DNA of 10,588 bases from Hyphomicrobiales bacterium (GTDB taxonomy: Bacteria > Pseudomonadota > Alphaproteobacteria > Parvibaculales > Parvibaculaceae), in contig JAATFR010000014.1 of NCBI GenBank assembly GCA_015655095.1, positions 1 through 10,588 on the forward strand, written 5' to 3'. The notes under the pieces are model-generated. The model was given only the letters and a program-made list of their open reading frames with translations. It was not told the origin of the DNA and made no database searches. Both the position numbers and the translations under genes were made by a program. The number at the start of each line of letters is the position of its first letter. Position 1 is the first letter of the stretch. This document shows positions 6,200 to 10,588 of this stretch, piece by piece.

Positions 6200-7405
6200 T
6201 TAGAATGTGAAGGCGAGAACCAGACCGCCCGACTTGCCGTCATCCCAATCGGCGCCGCGGCTGCTCTTCTGACGGATGAGCTGAAGGTCCAGACCGAGCG
6301 AAACGCCAGCACCGAGCTGGTAGCCGCCGCCAACCTGCCAGAAGTTGTTCTTGCCGCCGTCGACAATAGCGTCGCGTGACTTTTCCTTCGACGTCAGGTA
6401 GGCAACGCCAACCGTCCACGGGCCTGTGCCGTAGGAAAGGCCAGCCGTCCAGGTCTCGTTCTTGTCGCCGGTGTAGGCGGAAGCGCGAGCATTGGAGTTG
6501 CGGCCATTGGCCTGACCACCGTGGGCGTTGGCCCCGAGATCCAGGCTGCGGTAGTAAGCGCCACCGAGCGTGAAGCCGGCATAACCGAGGTTCAGACCGG
6601 CACCCCATTCCTTCGGGTTGGCGTCCGCGGATACGCCCGTGGCATCATCCACCTGACCCCAGCTATAGAAGCCGTCAGCGCCGATGGTGAAGCCAGCGAA
6701 GTCGCCGGAGTAGTTCAGGGCCAGGTCGACGGCGGTGTTAATCGTGCCGTCGTTCTTGACAAAGCTGCCGAAGCCGTTGTTCTGCGGATCGTTCAGGCCG
6801 ACGTCAGGCGTGAACGACGCACCGAGCTGGAAGCCGACGATGCGAGGCGTGAAGTAGCTGACCTTGTTCGCATCTTCCGTCATCAGAGCGTAGGTCGACG
6901 TACGGGCCGGGGTGACGCCGACGTACAGGCCAGCGGGCGTGGAAACGTTGGCGTTAAAGATGTTCGGGCTGTCTACGCCGTTACCCGGAACGAACCAGGG
7001 CGAGGTGTAGTGCATCTTGTAGGCGGCGCCTTCGGCGGAACCGATTTCAAAGCGACCGAAGCCGCCTTCGAGGTAGCCGTAGGCTTCATCGAAGTGAACG
7101 TTGGATTCGTCGGTGTTGGTGGAACCGCTGCCGTACCAGGTCGAGCCCAGACGCATCTTGACGGTCGCACCGGCAACGATGCCGTTGTCGAGCGTGCCTT
7201 CGCCGGTAACGAAGATATTACGAGCGACGAGCGGAACCTTGGTGCTTTCGAACTTGTTATTTCCAATATCGTCCTGATCGACGACATAGAAACCGGTAAC
7301 GATGGTGCCCCCAACAGTGACCTTCAGCGGATCACTAGCGAGCGCCGGGCTGGCCAGCAGGCCGGCGGTGACCAGGGCAGTCGTCCCAAGGAGAGTTTTC
7401 TTCAT
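6200..7405 (-). CDS. Outer-membrane porin
   Basis: A 401-residue general porin of the alphaproteobacterial (Rhodobacter/Rhodospirillum-like) type. Residues 1-23 are a classical signal peptide (MKK, hydrophobic core, ALA cleavage site before SDPLKVT). The mature protein is about 378 residues, rich in Gly, Ala and aromatics in alternating patterns such as WTAGLSYG and WTVGVAYLTS, and ends in LVLAFTF with the C-terminal Phe needed for barrel assembly. The segment FGRFEIGSAEGAAYKMHY is a common feature of these trimeric porins, where the following loop folds into the pore. It allows passive diffusion of small solutes across the outer membrane. GAGG lies 5 nt before the ATG. A promoter candidate and a leader of about 117 nt lie upstream and a strong terminator downstream, so it is probably monocistronic and well expressed. 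Solute preference cannot be inferred. Confidence 0.92.
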   Translation of the reverse strand: MKKTLLGTTALVTAGLLASPALASDPLKVTVGGTIVTGFYVVDQDDIGNNKFESTKVPLVARNIFVTGEGTLDNGIVAGATVKMRLGSTWYGSGSTNTDESNVHFDEAYGYLEGGFGRFEIGSAEGAAYKMHYTSPWFVPGNGVDSPNIFNANVSTPAGLYVGVTPARTSTYALMTEDANKVSYFTPRIVGFQLGASFTPDVGLNDPQNNGFGSFVKNDGTINTAVDLALNYSGDFAGFTIGADGFYSWGQVDDATGVSADANPKEWGAGLNLGYAGFTLGGAYYRSLDLGANAHGGQANGRNSNARASAYTGDKNETWTAGLSYGTGPWTVGVAYLTSKEKSRDAIVDGGKNNFWQVGGGYQLGAGVSLGLDLQLIRQKSSRGADWDDGKSGGLVLAFTF

Positions 7406-7528
7406 CTATTCCTCGCAGTTCAGCTATTCGCTGTTGAATTGCACGCTAGCCACGCGGCTCGTAATCCGGGGGTGTGGCCGCGCAGATCGCCAGGCTGCTC
7501 AAATTCAGCTCCCCAGCGCATGTGTATG

Positions 7529-7557
7529 ATTAACCCGGTGGGGCCTTCACCCGTCAA
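7529..7557 (-). promoter_or_regulatory. Candidate sigma-70 promoter of the porin
   Basis: On the minus strand, TTGACG (7557-7552, 5/6 to -35) is followed after exactly 17 nt by GTTAAT (7534-7529, 4/6 to -10). Transcription would begin near 7522 and give a leader of about 117 nt before the porin ATG, long enough to be a target for small RNAs, as is common for porin mRNAs. Confidence 0.5.
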
Positions 7558-7935
7558 GCAAACTAGGCCGACCGTGATGCGAAATTGGAGATTTGTTGCC
7601 CAAAAAACACAGCTATGTATTAGCCAGTTGCTGGATAGTTTTGATTGTGAAGCAGAATGAACGACGATAACCCATTGATTAAAAACGACTTTTATTTATG
7701 TCGCAGTTCCGGGGCCTGGGAAACACCCTTTTGCAGGGCGAATATTGCTGCTTTAGCGCACCCTGACCTCGTTGTCGGAAGGAGGCGGAAATTCTGCTTT
7801 CCGAGGGTGGGGTTAGCCGCCTGTTTATCGGAATATTATTCATTTGGCCTATTCTGTCTGACTGATGAGCGGGGTCTTGCGCACCGGAAAAATACGCAAA
7901 TGCCGTTCTATGGACGAGATTTACTGTGGCAATCA

Positions 7936-7965
7936 TTGCGAAACAAAGGCTTCCCTCTGTATAAG
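7936..7965 (+). promoter_or_regulatory. Candidate sigma-70 promoter of the DUF3576 gene
   Basis: TTGCGA (7936-7941, 4/6 to -35) and TATAAG (7960-7965, 5/6 to -10) are 18 nt apart. A start near 7972 gives a leader of about 96 nt containing the hairpin at 8028-8047. If the hairpin before leuS is leaky, this promoter could also serve leuS. Confidence 0.45.
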
Positions 7966-8027
7966 ACGCGGGGTCCGGGCTCACGCTGGTCTGTAAAAAC
8001 TGCTACGAAACAGCGGTCACAGCCATA

Positions 8028-8047
8028 AGACCCAACCGCTCGGGTCT
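8028..8047 (+). other. Small hairpin in the leader of the DUF3576 gene
   Basis: AGACCC (8028-8033) and GGGTCT (8042-8047) pair around an 8-nt loop, ending 20 nt before the ATG at 8068. A G-run (8048-8055 contains G at seven positions) follows instead of a T-run, so it is not a terminator. It might be a protein-binding site or merely chance. Confidence 0.35.
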
Positions 8048-8067
8048 GCGGGGGGAACATTCAGAGG

Positions 8068-8724
8068 ATGGTTAGAGGCATGAAGTTCGTTGATCGTGGA
8101 CATCGGTCCATTGGCGAAACAGGCGCAGCAGACCGTGTAGCCAGCGGCGCTCGTTCGGGGCCATTCAAGGCCCTTTTCCTTGTCTCCACCTTTGGCATGA
8201 TGCTCGGCGTCGCGGGTTGTTCCGCGCCAACGTCCTCCTTTCCGACGACGACGACCGACGGAAAGGGGCCGTCCAACCCCAACCCGGATCCGAACGCCAC
8301 GCGCAGCACAATCTTTGGCGAGGGCGGGATCACGCTGTTCAGCGCGGGCGGCTCCAGCAGCGCCCCGCAGGGCCCCTCGATCGGCGTGAACAGCTTCCTC
8401 TGGCGCGCTTCGCTCGATACGATTTCTTTCATGCCACTATCCTCCGCCGACCCGTTCGGCGGCGTCATCATCACGGACTGGTACTCAGCCCCGGCATCAC
8501 CCAACGAGCGTTTCAAGCTGACGGTCTACATTCTTGCGAGCACATTGCGCGCAGACGCCGTGAAGGTTTCGATTTTCCGTCAGACCCGTCCAGGAACCGG
8601 CGGCGCCTGGGCTGACACCCCGCCCGAGGCGCAGATGACGACGCAGATCGAGAACGCTATTCTCACCCGCGCGCGCCAGCTCCGCAGCGCTGCAGTCGAA
8701 GCGCAGCAGAACAACAGCAATTAA
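8068..8724 (+). CDS. DUF3576 domain lipoprotein
   Basis: A 218-residue protein matching the alphaproteobacterial DUF3576 family, usually found just upstream of leuS. After a polar N-terminus (1-33), residues 34-50 are hydrophobic and end in the lipobox VAGC, with Cys51 as the lipidation site, so it should be an envelope lipoprotein. A Thr/Pro/Asn-rich linker (54-80) leads to the conserved domain: IFGEGGITLF (82-91), VNSFLWRASLDTISFMPLSS (107-126), ADPFGGVIITDWYS (127-140), NERFKLTVYIL (146-156) and ENAILTRARQLR (195-206). Its biochemical role is not established. The region before the hydrophobic core is unusually long for a lipoprotein signal peptide; the only other in-frame Met (residue 5, at 8080) hardly shortens it. 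It is followed by a hairpin and then leuS on the same strand. Confidence 0.85.
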   Translation: MVRGMKFVDRGHRSIGETGAADRVASGARSGPFKALFLVSTFGMMLGVAGCSAPTSSFPTTTTDGKGPSNPNPDPNATRSTIFGEGGITLFSAGGSSSAPQGPSIGVNSFLWRASLDTISFMPLSSADPFGGVIITDWYSAPASPNERFKLTVYILASTLRADAVKVSIFRQTRPGTGGAWADTPPEAQMTTQIENAILTRARQLRSAAVEAQQNNSN

Positions 8725-8769
8725 GCACCTCCGGGTTCTCGCAAGGTCCGATGCGCCGGAATCCCAAGC

Positions 8770-8798
8770 GGACTGGAGGATGATCCTCCAGTCCCTTT
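8770..8798 (+). terminator. Terminator- or attenuator-like hairpin between the DUF3576 gene and leuS
   Basis: GGACTGGAGGAT (8770-8781) and ATCCTCCAGTCC (8783-8794) form a perfect 12-bp inverted repeat around one base, effectively an 11-bp stem with a TGA loop. It is followed by CTTT. It begins 46 nt after the DUF3576 stop and ends 25 nt before the leuS ATG. As the U-tract is short, it may be a partial terminator, an attenuator or a processing site. There is no room for a separate leuS promoter after it. Confidence 0.6.
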
Positions 8799-8819
8799 AG
8801 CCATTTGAAGCAGAGCCCA

Positions 8820-10588
8820 ATGTCCACTCGTTATCATGCGCGCAGCACCGAAGGAAAATGGCAGAAAGTCTGGAACGAGCGTCAATCCTTCCGTACCCTT
8901 GATCCGGCCGAGGCCCCCGGCAAGCCTAAATATTACGTGCTTGAGATGTTCCCCTATCCATCGGGGAAGATTCACATGGGTCATGTCCGCAACTACACGA
9001 TGGGCGACGTTGTCGCGCGTTTCAAGCGCGCGCGGGGGCACAATGTGCTTCACCCGATGGGTTGGGACGCTTTCGGCATGCCCGCCGAGAACGCCGCCAT
9101 TGAACGCCAGATTCACCCCGCCGCCTGGACATGGGACAATATTGCTTCCATGCGCGACCAGCTGAAAGCGATGGGGCTCGCCATCGACTGGCAGCGCGAG
9201 TTCGCGACCTGCGATCCCGCCTATTATCGCCACGAGCAGGCGCTGTTCCTGGATTTCCTCGACAGGGGCTTCGTCACCCGCAAGAAATCGCAAGTGAACT
9301 GGGACCCGGTCGACAACACCGTGCTCGCCAACGAGCAGGTCATCGACGGTCGCGGCTGGCGCTCCGGCGCGCTGGTCGAGCGACGCGAGCTGACCCAGTG
9401 GTTCCTCAAGATCACCGACATGGCCGACGAGCTGATTGCCGGTCTCGATACGCTGGAGCGCTGGCCTGAAAAAGTCCGCCTGATGCAGCGCAACTGGATC
9501 GGCAAATCGGAAGGCGCTCGGGTTTTCTGGCCGCTGGAAGGCGTGCCGCAGGAGCCCGACTACAAGCTTGAAGTCTTCACCACGCGCCCTGACACGCTCT
9601 TTGGCGCGTCTTTCTGCGCGCTTTCGCCCGGCCATCCGCTGACGCAGAAACTGGCGGCCGGAAACCCCGCGCTTGCCGCTTTCGTCCGGGAGTGCGAGCA
9701 GACTGGCACCAGCGAAGTCGCTATAGAAACCGCTGAAAAACGGGGTTTCAGGCTCGATATTGAGGCCCGCCACCCGTTTGACCCCACACGGAAGGTTCCT
9801 GTTCTTGTCGCGAATTTCGTGCTGATGGATTATGGCACCGGCGCGATTTTCGGTTGCCCCGCACATGACCAGCGCGACCTCGATTTCGCCCGAAAATATG
9901 GTTTGACCGTCACGCCCGTCGTCGCGCCAAAAGATCAGATGTCGGATGAATCTGCCGCTTTCGTCGCCTCATTCGCTACACGGACAGATGCCTTCACCGA
10001 CGAGGGCATCGCCGTCAATTCCGGTTTTCTCGACGGCCTCGGCACCATCGAGGCCAAACGCGCCGCGATTGAAAAACTCGAATCCCTTGGCGCAGGCAAA
10101 GGCACGATCCAGTTCCGCCTGCGCGACTGGGGCATTTCGCGCCAACGCTACTGGGGTTGCCCGATCCCCGTCATCCACTGCCCGGATTGTGGCGTGGTGC
10201 CGGTGCCGCGCGACCAGTTGCCGGTGGAGCTGCCGCAGGATGTGACCTTCGACAAGCCCGGCAATCCGCTCGACCGGCACCCGAGCTGGAAGCATGTTCC
10301 CTGCCCGTCATGCGGCAAGCCCGCGCAACGCGAAACCGACACGTTTGATACATTTGTCGATTCATCCTGGTATTTTGCGCGCTTTTGCAGCCCCAAATCG
10401 GACATTCCCTTCGATCGCGCCGCCGCCGACTACTGGCTCCCCGTCGATCAATATATTGGCGGCATCGAGCATGCGATCCTGCATTTGCTCTATTCGCGCT
10501 ACTTCACCCGGGCGATGAAGGAATGCGATCTGCTGGGTCTTGCCGAACCTTTCGACAGCCTGTTCACTCAGGGCATGGTCACGCACGA
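8820..10588 (+). CDS. leuS: Leucyl-tRNA synthetase, N-terminal 589 residues (partial)
   Basis: A class I aminoacyl-tRNA synthetase that activates leucine with ATP and loads tRNA-Leu. The frame is open from 8820 to the window end; full bacterial LeuRS is about 860 residues, so roughly two thirds is present. The start MSTRYHARSTEGKWQKVW matches the family. The ATP-binding HIGH motif is HMGH (52-55) within FPYPSGKIHMGHVRNYTMGD, followed by HPMGWDAFGMPAEN. The CP1 editing domain that clears mischarged tRNA is intact: the Thr-rich TTRPDTLFGA starts at 254, and YGTGAIFGCPAHDQRD follows. LRDWGISRQRYWGCPIP leads to a zinc module with C454/C457 and C495/C498. DTFVDSSWYFARF is also seen. The KMSKS loop and anticodon domain lie beyond the window. 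The Shine-Dalgarno is weak (AGCAGAG region). Confidence 0.97.
   Translation, partial: MSTRYHARSTEGKWQKVWNERQSFRTLDPAEAPGKPKYYVLEMFPYPSGKIHMGHVRNYTMGDVVARFKRARGHNVLHPMGWDAFGMPAENAAIERQIHPAAWTWDNIASMRDQLKAMGLAIDWQREFATCDPAYYRHEQALFLDFLDRGFVTRKKSQVNWDPVDNTVLANEQVIDGRGWRSGALVERRELTQWFLKITDMADELIAGLDTLERWPEKVRLMQRNWIGKSEGARVFWPLEGVPQEPDYKLEVFTTRPDTLFGASFCALSPGHPLTQKLAAGNPALAAFVRECEQTGTSEVAIETAEKRGFRLDIEARHPFDPTRKVPVLVANFVLMDYGTGAIFGCPAHDQRDLDFARKYGLTVTPVVAPKDQMSDESAAFVASFATRTDAFTDEGIAVNSGFLDGLGTIEAKRAAIEKLESLGAGKGTIQFRLRDWGISRQRYWGCPIPVIHCPDCGVVPVPRDQLPVELPQDVTFDKPGNPLDRHPSWKHVPCPSCGKPAQRETDTFDTFVDSSWYFARFCSPKSDIPFDRAAADYWLPVDQYIGGIEHAILHLLYSRYFTRAMKECDLLGLAEPFDSLFTQGMVTH

Larger units (their letters stand above)
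7406..8067. other. 662-nt intergenic region between divergent porin and DUF3576 genes
   Basis: No convincing gene is seen. The stretch 7561-7960 is visibly richer in A+T than the flanking genes; for example 7621-7680 has 24 G/C of 60. Two frames, 7657-8028 (+, 123 codons) and 7984-7679 (-, 101 codons), are open, but both give low-complexity, Cys/Arg/Ser-scattered peptides with no domain, and neither has a good ribosome binding site. What can be supported is one promoter candidate on each strand, a 6-bp inverted repeat CGGAAA/TTTCCG (7786-7791, 7798-7803) of unknown meaning, and a small hairpin before the DUF3576 gene. No tRNA-like cloverleaf was found. Confidence 0.6.

Noticed and set aside
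7529..7536. TTAACC as a possible CtrA half-site near the porin promoter
   Set aside because: Only a half-site is present, without the second TTAA at the required spacing, and it overlaps the -10 candidate. Chance is sufficient.
6521..7660. A 379-codon open frame on the plus strand opposite the porin
   Set aside because: The porin has a signal peptide, barrel pattern, terminal Phe, promoter and terminator. The opposite frame is a Val/Gly/Arg-rich shadow produced by the porin's codon bias.
7657..8028. Possible 123-codon plus-strand gene, and a 101-codon minus-strand one at 7984-7679, in the intergenic region
   Set aside because: They are mutually antisense, have no good ribosome binding site, no domain and scattered Cys/Arg/Ser composition. 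The plus-strand frame also runs over the likely DUF3576 promoter.
7406..8067. Search for a tRNA or classic small RNA gene
   Set aside because: No T-loop GTTCGA-type motif with matching acceptor arms was found, and no hairpin with a T-run marks the end of a small RNA.
8721..9866. A 381-codon open frame on the minus strand opposite leuS
   Set aside because: leuS is certain from its HIGH and editing motifs. The antisense peptide has no recognisable domain.
1..10588. Mobile element, phage, toxin-antitoxin, defence or CRISPR content
   Set aside because: No transposase, integrase, terminal inverted repeats, direct-repeat array or small toxin/antitoxin pair could be recognised on either strand.

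Overview
The window looks like chromosomal DNA from an alphaproteobacterium of fairly high G+C content. Several things point there: a DUF3576 lipoprotein directly upstream of leuS, a 16-strand-type porin with a signal peptide typical of Rhodospirillales-like bacteria, and a run of response regulator, L,D-transpeptidase, YggS and ThiE-like genes that I recall as a recurring neighbourhood in that class. I cannot name a genus. No phage, IS element, CRISPR array, tRNA or rRNA is visible.

Layout. Positions 1-142 hold the N-terminus of a minus-strand thioesterase-like gene. A short divergent region follows, with a likely promoter for that gene and a run of 12 C. Next is an NADPH-dependent FMN reductase (277-828, +), which meets tail to tail an OmpR-type response regulator with a degenerate receiver (1509-832, -). 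The regulator overlaps by 4 nt the end of the TPR-sulfotransferase upstream of it (3257-1506, -), so the two form an operon. A divergent 128-nt gap leads to a YkuD-type L,D-transpeptidase (3386-3922, +), which converges with yggS (4618-3917, -). The yggS start lies on the same CATG as the start of a ThiE/TenI-like gene on the other strand (4617-5270, +). That gene converges with a second, unrelated sulfotransferase (6100-5261, -), which is separated by a strong hairpin terminator from a porin (7405-6200, -). A 662-nt, A/T-richer intergenic region contains candidate promoters for the porin and for the DUF3576 gene (8068-8724, +). A hairpin lies before leuS (8820 onward, +), which runs off the window after 589 codons.

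How the genes relate. This is mostly a packed housekeeping and envelope neighbourhood: PLP homeostasis (YggS), leucyl-tRNA charging (LeuS), envelope proteins (porin, DUF3576 lipoprotein), possible peptidoglycan cross-linking (L,D-transpeptidase) and redox enzymes. The less ordinary part is the pair of PAPS-dependent sulfotransferases from different subfamilies. One is translationally coupled to an atypical response regulator and the other sits behind a porin. No sulfate-activation gene is present here. I see no clear case for a wholly new multi-gene system. The best leads are the regulator/TPR-sulfotransferase coupling, the C12 tract, the shared start codons of yggS and the ThiE-like gene, the degenerate ThiE active site, and the structured leader of leuS.
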